From: Dichotomicrobium thermohalophilum
GTDB lineage: Bacteria; Pseudomonadota; Alphaproteobacteria; Rhizobiales; Rhodomicrobiaceae
Length of the DNA stretch: 64,000 nucleotides
Direction of reading: 5' to 3'
NCBI RefSeq assembly: GCF_003550175.1
Contig: NZ_QXDF01000001.1
Span: 1,698,501 to 1,762,500 of the forward strand
In this document: positions 27,622 to 38,935 of the stretch, piece after piece
Position numbering within the stretch: position 1 is the first letter of the stretch
How the letters are laid out: every line of letters begins with the position of its first letter
Notes under the pieces: model-generated
What the model was told of the DNA's origin: nothing
The model's input: only the letters and a program-made list of their open reading frames with translations
The model's database searches: none
Program-made: the position numbers and the translations under genes

Positions 27622-28773
27622 TCAGTAGCCCGTGGGCGGCGTCTCCGGACGCAGCCGCGCGAGCACCGTAATGACCACCGCGCCAAGCCCCATCAGGATC
27701 GCCAGGAAGACCAGGATCGCCCCGGCGATGGGGATCAGCCCGACCAGCGTCAGAACGAGGATCCCGAGCGCCATCAGCCCGATGCGCCCGCCAGCGCTCA
27801 ACGGCTCGCCTGCCCGGTTGGCAACCCACTCACCCAGGCCCAGTCCCGCACCAGCCAGCCCAGTGATGATAAGGACCGGAGCGGAGAACAGGATCGCAAG
27901 TCCCAGCGGGAAGCCGACGAACAGCGCCACCAGGACCGCCGCACCAATGAACACGGCGAGCAGCGTGACAATGCCCCGCAGCAGGCTGCCCCCGGGTCGC
28001 TCCATGAAGGTATCGATGGCCTGCTCGACAGCGCCGCGCCCAAGCCAGATCGCCAGCAAGCCGAGGATGAACGCGCTGATGGCAACGATCACCGGAGCAA
28101 TCAGGGCCGCCAGAAGCGCGGGGAACCCGCCGCCCTCCGGCCAGTCGGCATCTTCCAGCCCGAGGGTCACCAGCCGCCCCCCGATCTGCGCCTGCCGGGC
28201 AATTTCAGGACGCTCGTCCGAATAAATCTCCAGGTCACCGCCGATCTCGGCTTCTTCGCCGACTCGCACCTTTTGACCGCGGATGATGACATCGCCCGTG
28301 GTCTGGCCGTTAAAGGTGACTTCGGCGCCCGAAAGGCTGACACCGCCGCCGCCGCGCCCGCGGAAATCGACGAGGGCGCCCGCGGCGCGGACTTTCCCGT
28401 CCAGCAGTGCGTCCGGCGCGAAGGTCACCCGCGCGCCCGCCACGCGGGACTCGCCGCCGACCCGCGCCGTGATGTCAACCTCCGCGCCTGTCACATTGAG
28501 CGCCTCGCCCACACGCCCGGCGATATTCACCCGACTGCCTGCGGCCCAGATATCCGTGCCGGCCTGCGCGTCGATGTCGACGATGGCGCCGGCCGCCCAG
28601 ATGTCGCGCGCCGCCTGCCCGCGCACCCTGACCGAGGCGCCGGCGGCCCAGACATCCGGCTCGCCCTTTGCGTTGACGGTGACTGCCGCACCCGCACGCC
28701 AGACGTCCTCCGCCCGCGCCGAGGGCGCCAGCATGGCAACGGCCAGCAGCAAGACAGCGAGTGCACGCAGCAT
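27622..28773 (-). CDS. Exported beta-repeat (bactofilin-like) membrane protein, function unknown
   Basis: 383 residues. A signal peptide ends near SARA (about residue 21). About ten tandem repeats of 17-19 residues follow up to about residue 205, the clearest being DVWAAGASVRV, DIWAAGAIVDI, DIWAAGSRVNI and RAAGALVDF, with the pattern AG-A-x-V alternating with hydrophobics. This suggests a right-handed beta-helix of the bactofilin/polymer-forming type. The rest is strongly hydrophobic, with about five or six membrane helices and a short C-terminal tail. The predicted orientation places the repeat domain outside the cytoplasm. It lies between lpdA and lipA on the same strand. I do not know its function. 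Confidence 0.75.
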   Translation of the reverse strand: MLRALAVLLLAVAMLAPSARAEDVWRAGAAVTVNAKGEPDVWAAGASVRVRGQAARDIWAAGAIVDIDAQAGTDIWAAGSRVNIAGRVGEALNVTGAEVDITARVGGESRVAGARVTFAPDALLDGKVRAAGALVDFRGRGGGGVSLSGAEVTFNGQTTGDVIIRGQKVRVGEEAEIGGDLEIYSDERPEIARQAQIGGRLVTLGLEDADWPEGGGFPALLAALIAPVIVAISAFILGLLAIWLGRGAVEQAIDTFMERPGGSLLRGIVTLLAVFIGAAVLVALFVGFPLGLAILFSAPVLIITGLAGAGLGLGEWVANRAGEPLSAGGRIGLMALGILVLTLVGLIPIAGAILVFLAILMGLGAVVITVLARLRPETPPTGY

Positions 28774-28862
28774 CGACGGTCCTCCACAGCTCTCAGGCGA
28801 TCAGGCGGCCCGGCGCGCCCGGACGCGAATCCCCGAGGTTGTAGACCGGGAGGCGCGCGCAA

Positions 28863-30266
28863 TCAAATGTGAATGACCCGATCGTAAGCGTCGAGGACCG
28901 ACTCGTGCATCATTTCCGACAAGGTCGGGTGCGGGAAGACGGTGTGCATGAGTTCGGCCTCGGTGGTCTCAAGCGTCTTGGCGATGCCGTAACCCTGGAT
29001 CAGTTCCGTGACCTCTGCGCCGAACATGTGCGCGCCCAGCAGTTCGCCGGTCGTCGCATCGAAGACCGTCTTCACCAGCCCCTGATCCTCGCCGAGCGCC
29101 AGAGCCTTGCCGTTGCCCTGGAACGGGAAGCGGCCAACCCTGACCTCATGCCCGGCCGCCTTGGCCTCGGCTTCGGTCATACCAACCGATGCAATCTGCG
29201 GATTGCAATAAGTGCAGGCCGGGATGTTGTCGGTCTCCAGGGGGTGCACATCGTTGACCCCGGCGATTTTCTCGACGCAGATGACGCCTTCGTGGCTGGC
29301 TTTGTGCGCGAGCCAGGGTGGCCCTGTGACGTCGCCGATGGCGTAAATGTTCTCAACGCCCGTATAGCTCCATTCGTCGACGACGATGTGGCCCTTCTCG
29401 ACCTTCACGCCGAGGTCTTCCAGACCGATCCCCTCGACATTGCCGGTGATGCCGATGGCGAGGATCACGCGCTCGAAGCTCTTCTCTTCCTTCTTGCCAT
29501 CGGCAGTCTGGATCGTCGCCTTGACCTTGTTCTTCCCGGCGTCGAGCTTTTCGACCTTCGCCCCGGTATGGATCGACATACCCTGCTTCTCGAAGGTCTT
29601 GCGGGCCAATGCGGAGATCTCCTCATCCTCCGCCGGCACGATCCGGTCCATGATCTCGACCACTGTCGTGTCCGCGCCCATCGTGTGGTAGAAGCTCGCG
29701 AACTCGATCCCGATTGCGCCAGAGCCGATCACCAGCACCGATTTCGGCATGGTGTCCGGCACCATCGCTTCCTTGTAGGTCCAGATCAGCTTGCCGTCCG
29801 GCTCCAGACCGGGCAGCGTGCGCGCCCGCGCGCCGGTGGCGAGGACGATGTGCTTGGCCGTGACTTCATTCGGCCCGCCGTTCTTCGCCGCCACGGCGAT
29901 CTTGCCGCCGCCCTTCAGCGTCGCCTCACCGTCGATGACCGTGACCTTGTTCTTCTTGAGCAGATAGCCGACGCCGCCGGCGAGCTTTCCCGCAACCTTG
30001 CGCGAGCGTTTGACGACCTTTTCCGTGTCATAGCTGACATCCTTTGCAGACAAGCCGAATTGATCCGCGTGCTGCATGAGGTGATAGACCTCGGCCGTGC
30101 GCAGGAGCGCCTTGGTCGGGATGCAGCCCCAATTGAGGCAGATGCCGCCCAGGTGCTCGCGCTCGATGACGGCGGTTTTCATGCCAAGCTGCGCGCCGCG
30201 GATCGCGGCGACGTAGCCGCCCGGGCCAGCGCCGATTACGACGAGATCGAAGGATGTGTCGGCCAT
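28863..30266 (-). CDS. lpdA: Dihydrolipoyl dehydrogenase (E3)
   Basis: FAD enzyme reoxidising dihydrolipoamide with NAD+ in pyruvate dehydrogenase. It has 467 residues. FAD-binding GAGPGG is at 12-17, the redox disulfide GGICLNWGCIPTK has C43 and C48, a second Rossmann motif reads VIGSGAIGIEFA, and the C-terminal active-site HPTLSE is intact. It follows pdhC by 39 bases, so it is the E3 of this complex. Another E3 elsewhere may serve 2-oxoglutarate dehydrogenase. Confidence 0.97.
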   Translation of the reverse strand: MADTSFDLVVIGAGPGGYVAAIRGAQLGMKTAVIEREHLGGICLNWGCIPTKALLRTAEVYHLMQHADQFGLSAKDVSYDTEKVVKRSRKVAGKLAGGVGYLLKKNKVTVIDGEATLKGGGKIAVAAKNGGPNEVTAKHIVLATGARARTLPGLEPDGKLIWTYKEAMVPDTMPKSVLVIGSGAIGIEFASFYHTMGADTTVVEIMDRIVPAEDEEISALARKTFEKQGMSIHTGAKVEKLDAGKNKVKATIQTADGKKEEKSFERVILAIGITGNVEGIGLEDLGVKVEKGHIVVDEWSYTGVENIYAIGDVTGPPWLAHKASHEGVICVEKIAGVNDVHPLETDNIPACTYCNPQIASVGMTEAEAKAAGHEVRVGRFPFQGNGKALALGEDQGLVKTVFDATTGELLGAHMFGAEVTELIQGYGIAKTLETTEAELMHTVFPHPTLSEMMHESVLDAYDRVIHI

Positions 30267-30305
30267 GAATGCCCTCTGTTCGGTTGGCTGCTGCGGCGTT
30301 ATAGC

Positions 30306-31682
30306 TCATGCCAGCATTGTCACCGGCTCCTCGATATAGCCCTTGAACGCGCTGAGCAGTTGCGCACCGAGTGCGCCATCGACCACGCGATGGTCACACG
30401 ACAACGTGCAGGCCATGACCGTGGCGATCTCGATCTCGTTACCCTTCACAACGGGACGTCGCTCGGCCTGGCCGATCGACAGAATGGTGGCGTGCGGCGG
30501 GTTGATCACCGCGTCGAACCGGCGGATGCCGTACATGCCGAGGTTCGAGATAGATGTGGTGGCGCCCTGGTACTCGTGCGGGGCGAGCCGCTTCTTCCGC
30601 GCGCGATCGGCCAGTTCCCGCATCTCTGTCGAAAGCTGGACAAGGCTCTTCTCGCCCACATCGCGCAGAACCGGCGTGAACAGCCCGCCCTCCACAGCGA
30701 CGGCGACGGCGACATCGGTGTGCTTCGAGATCAGGATTCCGCTGTCGGTCCAGACTGCGTTGGCCGTGGGCACGTCGCGCAGCGCGAGGCCCATCGCCTT
30801 GATGATAAGGTCGTTGACCGAGAGCTTGTAGGTCCCTTCGCCTTCCTTCGGCGCGCGGGCATTCAGGCGCTGGCGTGCGGCCATCAGCGCGTCCAGCTCG
30901 CAGTCAATCGACAGGTAGAAGTGCGGGATGGTGCTCTTGGCGACCGTTAGACGCTCGGCGATGGTCTTGCGCATGTTGTCATGCGGGACAAGTTCATAGC
31001 TGTCCGGCTCGAACATCGCCATGATCTGCTCGTCCGACATCGCCTTCGGCGCGGCCGCCGGCACGCCGGGAGCAGCCGCTGCGGCGGGCGCCACGGCTGT
31101 TGCGGGGCCCTCCTTTGCGGCGCGCTCCACGTCGCGCTTGATGATCCGGCCGTACGGTCCCGAGCCCTGAAGCTGGGTCAGCTCAAGCCCGAACTCGCGC
31201 GCGAGACGGCGGGCCAGCGGCGAGGCGCGCACGCGGCCCGCCTGTCCATTGGGCGCAGGTGCCGCCTCTCCTGCCGGGTGCGTGCCTCGGCCATAACCTG
31301 GCGCCGGCTGGCTCGCTTCAGCAAGTCCCTCCCCGGTCGCGGCGGCCTCTTCGGCCTGCGGGGCAGCCGCTTCTTCTGCTTGCGCGGCAGGCTGCTTCGC
31401 GGCTTCGGCGTCGAAGCCTTTGAGTGCCGATTCGTCCTCGCCTTCGCCCAGCAGCACGGCGATCGGCTTGTTCACGGCGACACCCTCCGTGCCCTCGTCG
31501 ACGAGTATCTTGCCGAGGGTGCCTTCCTCGACCGCCTCGACCTCCATCGTGGCCTTGTCCGTCTCGATCTCGGCCACAACGTCGCCGGGGGCTACGGTAT
31601 CGCCCTCCTTGACCAGCCATTTCGCAAGCTTGCCCTCCTCCATGGTGGGCGACAGCGCGGGCATCAGAATCGGTATGGGCAT
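30306..31682 (-). CDS. pdhC: Pyruvate dehydrogenase E2, dihydrolipoamide acetyltransferase
   Basis: Core of the pyruvate dehydrogenase complex, 458 residues. A single N-terminal lipoyl domain has the modified lysine in TDKATME (K43). An Ala/Glu/Pro-rich linker, a peripheral-subunit-binding domain (RASPLARRLAREFGLEL to GRIIKRDV) and the catalytic domain ending in SCDHRVVDG (His near 431) follow. It is separated from pdhB by a small membrane protein gene. The lipoyl domain is nearly identical to that of PdhB. Confidence 0.96.
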   Translation of the reverse strand: MPIPILMPALSPTMEEGKLAKWLVKEGDTVAPGDVVAEIETDKATMEVEAVEEGTLGKILVDEGTEGVAVNKPIAVLLGEGEDESALKGFDAEAAKQPAAQAEEAAAPQAEEAAATGEGLAEASQPAPGYGRGTHPAGEAAPAPNGQAGRVRASPLARRLAREFGLELTQLQGSGPYGRIIKRDVERAAKEGPATAVAPAAAAAPGVPAAAPKAMSDEQIMAMFEPDSYELVPHDNMRKTIAERLTVAKSTIPHFYLSIDCELDALMAARQRLNARAPKEGEGTYKLSVNDLIIKAMGLALRDVPTANAVWTDSGILISKHTDVAVAVAVEGGLFTPVLRDVGEKSLVQLSTEMRELADRARKKRLAPHEYQGATTSISNLGMYGIRRFDAVINPPHATILSIGQAERRPVVKGNEIEIATVMACTLSCDHRVVDGALGAQLLSAFKGYIEEPVTMLA

Positions 31683-31686
31683 GGCG

Positions 31687-32139
31687 TTATCCGCTCAGGG
31701 TCCGCGTGGTTGAGACGGTTTCGGGCTGTTTCCAGCGATAGCCGAAGGTGAGATAGGCAAGCGCCAGATAGACGATAAACGCGACGGCCCAGCCGAGCAA
31801 TGCGCCGACATAATAGAAGTCGAAATTGCTGCCCACCTGCGCCATCCAGCTGCGCACGGCCTGCTGACTGGTCAGCGGGATGTTCGCGTTTTCCCAGTTC
31901 ATCACGAGCACCTCGACGATATCGCTGACGGTGAACGACATCGCGCCCAGGAACAGGAAGCTGACACTCAGCACAAAGAAGGCGAGGAGCCGCAGCGGCA
32001 GCGGGGCAATGCCGAGAAAGAAATAAAGCGCGGCGATGTAGGCCGATACGATCGTAAAGAACACCGAGAACAGGCTGAGAATGAAAGTCAGCGCGTCGAT
32101 CCGCCCCTGCGTCAGTTCGCTGAATTCCATCCCCATCAC
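31687..32139 (-). CDS. Small membrane protein between pdhB and pdhC, unknown
   Basis: 150 residues, not recognised. Three hydrophobic segments can be membrane helices (about 17-42, 49-73 and 108-132), with a polar stretch containing ENANIPLTSQQAVRSWMAQV before the last. It ends 4 bases before the pdhC start, so it is almost certainly co-translated with it. There are no cysteine or histidine clusters and no known motif. Its position suggests co-expression with the pyruvate dehydrogenase complex, perhaps as a membrane anchor or unrelated passenger; this is speculation. Confidence 0.75.
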   Translation of the reverse strand: MMGMEFSELTQGRIDALTFILSLFSVFFTIVSAYIAALYFFLGIAPLPLRLLAFFVLSVSFLFLGAMSFTVSDIVEVLVMNWENANIPLTSQQAVRSWMAQVGSNFDFYYVGALLGWAVAFIVYLALAYLTFGYRWKQPETVSTTRTLSG

Positions 32140-32196
32140 CGGCCTCCGGCCCCACTGGTCAGGCCCTTTTCGTTGATGCCCCGTCCTTCGCGCGGC

Positions 32197-33582
32197 TCAG
32201 TCGACATACATCACGGATTTGGCCGCCGCGACCACCTGCTCGGCGCTGGGCAGCGCCAGCTTCTCCAGATTGGCGGCATAGGGCATCGGCACATCCGCGC
32301 CTGTCACGGGGGTCGGCGGCGCATCGAGATAATCGAAGGCTTCGCGTGCCACCTGCGCACAGACCTCCGAGGCGACCGAGGCGATTGGCCAGGCCTCCTG
32401 GACGGCGACCAGCCGATTTGTCTTCTTCACCGATTCGATCACGGTGGCCATGTCCAGCGGGCGCAGCGTGCGCAGGTCGATCACCTCGGCCTCATAGCCT
32501 TCGGCGGCGAGCTGCTCGGCGGCCTCCAGCGAATAGACCATGCCGCGTGAGAACGAGACGATCGTGACCGCGTCGCCCTGGCGCACGACCTTGGCCTTGC
32601 CGATCGGCACGACCCAGTCGTCCAGCTTCGGCACTTCGAAGCTGTGGCCATAAATCATCTCGTTTTCGAGGAACACGACAGGGTTGGGATCGCGCACGGC
32701 CGCCTTGAGCAGCCCCTTGGCGTCGGCGGCGGAATACGGCGCGATCACCTTCAGGCCCGGTACATGCGCGTACCATGCCGAGTAGCACTGACTGTGTTGG
32801 GCCGCCACGCGCGATGCCGCGCCGTTCGGTCCGCGGAAAACAATCGGGCACTCCATTTGGCCGCCGGACATGTAAAGCGTCTTGCCGGCCGAGTTGACGA
32901 TCTGGTCGATCGCCTGCATGGCGAAGTTCCAGGTCATGAATTCGACGATCGGCCGCAGCCCCGCGAAAGCCGCGCCAACGCCCACGCCGGCGAAGCCGTG
33001 TTCGGTGATCGGCGTATCGACCACACGCTTTGCGCCGAATTCGGCGAGAAGCCCTTGCGTGATCTTGTAGGCGCCTTCGTATTCGGCGACCTCTTCGCCC
33101 ATCACGAAAACATCCGGGTCGCGGCGCAGCTCCTCGGCCATCGCATCGCGCAACGCCTCGCGCACGGTCTGCGTGACCATCTCCGTGCCCTGGGGGACCT
33201 CTGGCTCAGCGGCGACCGCAGCGGCAGCTTCCGGCGCGGGCGACGGTGCCTTAGCCTCAGCCGTTGGCGCTTCGGCTTCGGCCGCGGGCGCTTTCGGCTC
33301 GGGCTTCTCCGGTTTTTCGCTGATTTGCGATACATCCTCGCCGTTGCTGAGGATGACAGCGATCGGTGTGTTCACTTTCACGCCCTCGGTGCCTTCGGGC
33401 ACGAGGATCTTGCCGAGCCGCCCCTCGTCGACCGCCTCGACCTCCATCGTGGCCTTGTCGGTCTCGATCTCGGCGATCACGTCGCCCGAGGTGACCTCGT
33501 CGCCCTCCTTCACCAGCCATTTGGCCAGCTTGCCCTCCTCCATTGTGGGCGACAACGCGGGCATCAGTACTTCAGTGGGCAT
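32197..33582 (-). CDS. pdhB: Pyruvate dehydrogenase E1 beta subunit with N-terminal lipoyl domain
   Basis: Beta subunit of the E1 decarboxylase, 461 residues. It carries its own N-terminal lipoyl domain (TDKATME, K43), a Pro/Ala/Glu linker, and then the E1-beta transketolase-like domain from about residue 137 ([39 protein letters not shown]). A lipoylated E1 beta is known from several alphaproteobacteria such as Sinorhizobium and Zymomonas. It follows pdhA by 53 bases. Confidence 0.96.
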   Translation of the reverse strand: MPTEVLMPALSPTMEEGKLAKWLVKEGDEVTSGDVIAEIETDKATMEVEAVDEGRLGKILVPEGTEGVKVNTPIAVILSNGEDVSQISEKPEKPEPKAPAAEAEAPTAEAKAPSPAPEAAAAVAAEPEVPQGTEMVTQTVREALRDAMAEELRRDPDVFVMGEEVAEYEGAYKITQGLLAEFGAKRVVDTPITEHGFAGVGVGAAFAGLRPIVEFMTWNFAMQAIDQIVNSAGKTLYMSGGQMECPIVFRGPNGAASRVAAQHSQCYSAWYAHVPGLKVIAPYSAADAKGLLKAAVRDPNPVVFLENEMIYGHSFEVPKLDDWVVPIGKAKVVRQGDAVTIVSFSRGMVYSLEAAEQLAAEGYEAEVIDLRTLRPLDMATVIESVKKTNRLVAVQEAWPIASVASEVCAQVAREAFDYLDAPPTPVTGADVPMPYAANLEKLALPSAEQVVAAAKSVMYVD

Positions 33583-33635
33583 CGGCGTTTCCTTGTCCTC
33601 GTGTCACTTCGCGTGGAGACACTTACTGGCGCGGT

Positions 33636-34685
33636 TCAGGCGTGCGACGGCAGCGTCACATCGGTCCACAGCTCGGACGGATCCGGCTCTGGCGCCTGCT
33701 GAGCGAATTCCGCTGCCTCGTTCACGATCGCGCGGATTTCCTTGTCGATTTCCTTCAACTCGTCTTCGCTGGCCTCACCCGCGTTGATCAGCCGCTCGCG
33801 GACCTGCTCAATCGGGTCTTGCTCGGTCCGGATTCTCTGCACTTCGTCGCGCGAGCGGTACTTCGCCGGGTCGGACATCGAGTGACCCCGATAGCGGTAG
33901 GTGATCATTTCCAGGATGATCGGGCCGTTGCCGGCGCGTACATATTCCGTCGCTTGCTTGCCGGCGGCGTGGACCGCGCGCACATCCATGCCGTCGACCT
34001 GTTCGCCGGGGATGTCGAAGCTGCGCCCGCGCTGTGAAAAATCCGTGGTCGAGGACGAGCGCTCGACGCTCGTACCCATCGCGTATTTGTTGTTCTCGAT
34101 GATGTAGATGACGGGCAGGTTCCAGAGCTTCGCCATGTTGAACGATTCGTAGACCTGCCCCTGGTTCGCGGCCCCGTCCCCGAAATAGGTGAAACAGAGA
34201 TTGTCGTTCTCGCGGTACTTGTTGGCGAAGGCCAGGCCAGTGCCGAGCGGCACACAAGCGCCGACGATGCCATGCCCGCCGTAGAAGCCCTTTTCGACGG
34301 AAAACATGTGCATCGAGCCGCCCTTGCCCTTCGAATAGCCGGCCTCCCGGCCGGTCAGCTCGGCCATCACCCCCTTGGGGTCCATGCCGGTGGCGAGCAT
34401 GTGGCCGTGGTCGCGATAAGCGGTAATCACCTGATCGCCGTCCTTTGCGACCATCTGCATGCCGGTCACGACCGCTTCCTGGCCGATATAAAGGTGGCAG
34501 AAACCACCGATATAGCCCATGCCGTAGAGTTGGCCGGCCTTTTCCTCGAACCGGCGGATAAGCAGCATGTCGCGATAGGCCTGCAATTCCTGTTCACGGC
34601 TGAAGGCCGTTACGTCGTGTCCGTTGCCGCTATGCTTCGGCGCGTCCGCAGAGGCCGCAGCCGCGCTCGATGTCTCACTCGCCAT
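33636..34685 (-). CDS. pdhA: Pyruvate dehydrogenase E1 alpha subunit
   Basis: Thiamine diphosphate-binding alpha subunit of heterotetrameric E1, 349 residues. The ThDP motif runs from GDGAANQG to IENN. The phosphorylation-loop-like YRYRGHSMSDPAKYR and the active-site GHGIVGACVPLG are present. It is the first gene of pdhA-pdhB-(membrane protein)-pdhC-lpdA. A 173-base gap to ftsB should hold the operon promoter, though no strong -35/-10 pair stands out. Confidence 0.97.
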   Translation of the reverse strand: MASETSSAAAASADAPKHSGNGHDVTAFSREQELQAYRDMLLIRRFEEKAGQLYGMGYIGGFCHLYIGQEAVVTGMQMVAKDGDQVITAYRDHGHMLATGMDPKGVMAELTGREAGYSKGKGGSMHMFSVEKGFYGGHGIVGACVPLGTGLAFANKYRENDNLCFTYFGDGAANQGQVYESFNMAKLWNLPVIYIIENNKYAMGTSVERSSSTTDFSQRGRSFDIPGEQVDGMDVRAVHAAGKQATEYVRAGNGPIILEMITYRYRGHSMSDPAKYRSRDEVQRIRTEQDPIEQVRERLINAGEASEDELKEIDKEIRAIVNEAAEFAQQAPEPDPSELWTDVTLPSHA

Positions 34686-34858
34686 GAAATCCTCCAGGCG
34701 CTCATTGCTCGGCAGTTGCCGGAGTTTAGCGTCATTAACGCCGCGATCACAACCGATTCCGCACGCTCAAGCCGATGGCAGCGCGCGCAAAAAGTGGTCA
34801 AGATCGCAACGGAGAAGCTGTTTCGGCCCCTGGGAAACGGACAGGCCGGAACACCGGC

Positions 34859-35200
34859 TCAGTCGTCGCCGCGAGGGGGATCAAGAATGATGATGTCGTC
34901 GGGCCGCGCCAGGTTCAAGAGTGCACGTGCCTGCTCTTCGGCAAGATCGTTGGATCGGTTCGCCGCGGCCCGCATGAGCGCCACATCTCGTTCCAATCGC
35001 GCTCGCTTCGCCGCGAGCCGGTCGCGTTCGGCTTCCATGTCGGCGATGCGCTGTTTGATCTGCGCGCGGCGCTCCAGCCCGTGATCACCCTTCACCGCCT
35101 GATGCGCGAAGGAAGCGATCAGCGTGCACAGAACGAGGAAAATCGCCAGACTGCGGCCCCTGCGGAGCAGATCGGCGGCCTGGCTGAGCACATCGCGCAT
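34859..35200 (-). CDS. ftsB: FtsB/DivIC-like septum formation initiator
   Basis: 113-residue bitopic protein: a short cytoplasmic N terminus, one membrane helix (about 17-34) and a periplasmic coiled coil (about 40-80), the FtsB/DivIC layout. FtsB links FtsL and FtsQ in the divisome. The start at ATG 35200 is fixed by GGGAGG 6 bases upstream; the frame is open further but is not conserved there. Position between eno and pdhA is standard for the family. After its stop a 5-bp hairpin (GCCGG-TGTT-CCGGC) lacks a U tract. Confidence 0.85.
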   Translation of the reverse strand: MRDVLSQAADLLRRGRSLAIFLVLCTLIASFAHQAVKGDHGLERRAQIKQRIADMEAERDRLAAKRARLERDVALMRAAANRSNDLAEEQARALLNLARPDDIIILDPPRGDD

Positions 35201-35263
35201 GAAAGCCTCCCGGCGGGGTTGCAAGAGAACCGAATACACCCGGCAGGCTAAACGAAAGGTAAA

Positions 35264-37413
<2,150 letters not shown>

Positions 37414-37416
37414 GCC

Positions 37417-38043
37417 ATGTATTCGGTCAAGGAAATCTATTTCACGCTTCAGGGCGAAGGCGCGCAGACCGGCCGCGCGGCCGTGTTCCTGCGCTTTGCC
37501 GGCTGCAACCTGTGGACCGGGCGCGAGGAAGACCGCGCCAAGGCGATCTGCCAGTTCTGCGATACCGATTTCGTCGGGACCGACGGGCCGGGCGGCGGCA
37601 AATTCGCGGAGGCGCCCGCGCTGGCCGAGGCCGTGGCGGCGCAATGGCCCGGCGGAGGCAAGCCGCTTGTGGTTTGCACCGGGGGCGAGCCGCTTCTGCA
37701 GTTCGACTCTGCGCTGATCAACGCGCTGCACACGGCCGGCTTCGAGATCGCCATTGAGACCAACGGCACGCTGCCAGCGCCGCCGGGCATCGACTGGATT
37801 TGCGTCAGCCCAAAGGCGGGCGCGCCGCTCGTCCAGCGCAGCGGCCAGGAGCTGAAACTCGTCTATCCGCAGACGGCCGCGCCGCCGGAGGCTTTCGAGG
37901 CGCTGGATTTTAAGCATTTCTTCCTGCAGCCGATGGACGGACCGCACCGCGAAGCGAACACGCAGGCCGCCGCGCGCTATTGTCTCGACCACCCGCGCTG
38001 GCGCCTGTCGCTCCAGACGCACAAGTTCATCGGGCTGGCCTGA
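37417..38043 (+). CDS. queE: 7-carboxy-7-deazaguanine synthase QueE (radical SAM)
   Basis: Ring contraction of 6-carboxy-5,6,7,8-tetrahydropterin to 7-carboxy-7-deazaguanine. It has 208 residues. The N terminus KEIYFTLQGEGAQTGRAAVF is characteristic. The cluster cysteines are C30, C45 and C48, so the motif is the expanded C-x14-C-x2-C seen in one QueE subgroup rather than the classical C-x3-C-x2-C. VCTGGEPLLQ is the SAM-binding glycine motif. It lies 3 bases after queC and just before queD. Confidence 0.95.
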   Translation: MYSVKEIYFTLQGEGAQTGRAAVFLRFAGCNLWTGREEDRAKAICQFCDTDFVGTDGPGGGKFAEAPALAEAVAAQWPGGGKPLVVCTGGEPLLQFDSALINALHTAGFEIAIETNGTLPAPPGIDWICVSPKAGAPLVQRSGQELKLVYPQTAAPPEAFEALDFKHFFLQPMDGPHREANTQAAARYCLDHPRWRLSLQTHKFIGLA

Positions 38044-38090
38044 CGCCGCATCAATCGGCTAAACAGGCGGCAACAAGCCCGTTGGCGAGC

Positions 38091-38474
38091 ATGAACACAG
38101 CCATGACACGCATCTACAAGGAGTTTACATTCGAGGCAGCGCACTACCTGCCGTCCGCACCGCCGGGCCACCGCAACGCGCGGGTGCACGGGCACTCGTT
38201 CCATGTCCGTGTGAGCATCGACGGCGAGCCGGACCCGGAGACGGGCTTGATCTACCATTTCGATGACCTCAGCGCGGCGATCGCTGATGTCCGCGAGATG
38301 CTGGATCACCAGATGCTTAACGACGTGCCGGGGCTGCAGGCGCCCACGCTGGAGATGATTTCGCGCTGGATCTGGGAGCAGCTTGCACCGCGCGTGCCCG
38401 GCCTGGCGGAGGTGGCGCTGTCGCGCCCGAGCTGCCAGGAGGGCTGCATCTACACGGGCGGGAGCAGTCAATGA
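38091..38474 (+). CDS. queD: QueD-like 6-carboxytetrahydropterin synthase
   Basis: Expected to convert dihydroneopterin triphosphate to 6-carboxy-tetrahydropterin. It has 127 residues. Zinc histidines are visible in FEAAHYLP (H18) and VHGHSF (H33, H35), and the ending [11 protein letters not shown] matches E. coli QueD. The residue aligned with catalytic Cys27 of E. coli QueD (in HKCGRLHGH) is asparagine 29 here (HRNARVHGH). ATG 38103 is an alternative start four codons later. The queF ATG overlaps its TGA. Confidence 0.9.
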   Translation: MNTAMTRIYKEFTFEAAHYLPSAPPGHRNARVHGHSFHVRVSIDGEPDPETGLIYHFDDLSAAIADVREMLDHQMLNDVPGLQAPTLEMISRWIWEQLAPRVPGLAEVALSRPSCQEGCIYTGGSSQ

Positions 38475-38923
38475 GCGACGATCTGACCCAGCTCGGCAAG
38501 GCGGCGGCGATTCCGGCCTCGCCCGAGGAAGCGCGACTCGAACGCGTCGCGAACCCGCACCCGGATGTCGATTATGTCGCGCGCTTCACCGCGCCGGAGT
38601 TCACCTCGATCTGCCCGGTCACCGGCCAGCCGGATTTCGCGCATCTGGTCATCGACTATGTGCCGGATGCGTGGATCGTGGAGTCCAAGTCGCTGAAGCT
38701 CTATCTCAGCGCGTTCCGCAATCACGGCGCTTTCCATGAGGATTGTACGATCGCGATTGCCAAGCGGCTGGTGGACCTGCTCAGCCCCAAATGGCTTCGT
38801 ATCGGTGGCTACTGGTATCCGCGCGGCGGCATCCCCATCGACGTGTTCTGGCAGACCGGCGAACCGCCCGCCGGCGTATGGATACCCGATCAGGGCGTCG
38901 CGCCCTATCGCGGCCGCGGCTAA
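38471..38923 (+). CDS. queF: NADPH-dependent preQ0 reductase QueF
   Basis: Reduces the nitrile of preQ0 to the aminomethyl of preQ1, the last precursor before tRNA insertion. It has 150 residues of the short (YkvM-like, type I) form. The catalytic cysteine is C48 in [13 protein letters not shown] with D55 downstream, and ESKSLKLYL is the NADPH-binding QueF motif. It overlaps queD by 4 bases. It ends the cluster, followed by a two-hairpin repeat. A folE gene for the first pathway step is not in the window. Confidence 0.96.
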   Translation: MSDDLTQLGKAAAIPASPEEARLERVANPHPDVDYVARFTAPEFTSICPVTGQPDFAHLVIDYVPDAWIVESKSLKLYLSAFRNHGAFHEDCTIAIAKRLVDLLSPKWLRIGGYWYPRGGIPIDVFWQTGEPPAGVWIPDQGVAPYRGRG

Positions 38924-38935
38924 CAACGCACTCAT

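Noticed and set aside
26599-28872. Very long plus-strand open frame (757 codons) opposite lipA and the repeat protein
   Set aside because: It mirrors codon-position GC bias of two well-supported minus-strand genes, is rich in Arg, Ala, Gly and His, and shows no domain.
28869-30950. Plus-strand open frame of 693 codons opposite lpdA and pdhC
   Set aside because: It is antisense to two unambiguous genes with intact catalytic motifs; the translation shows no recognisable family.
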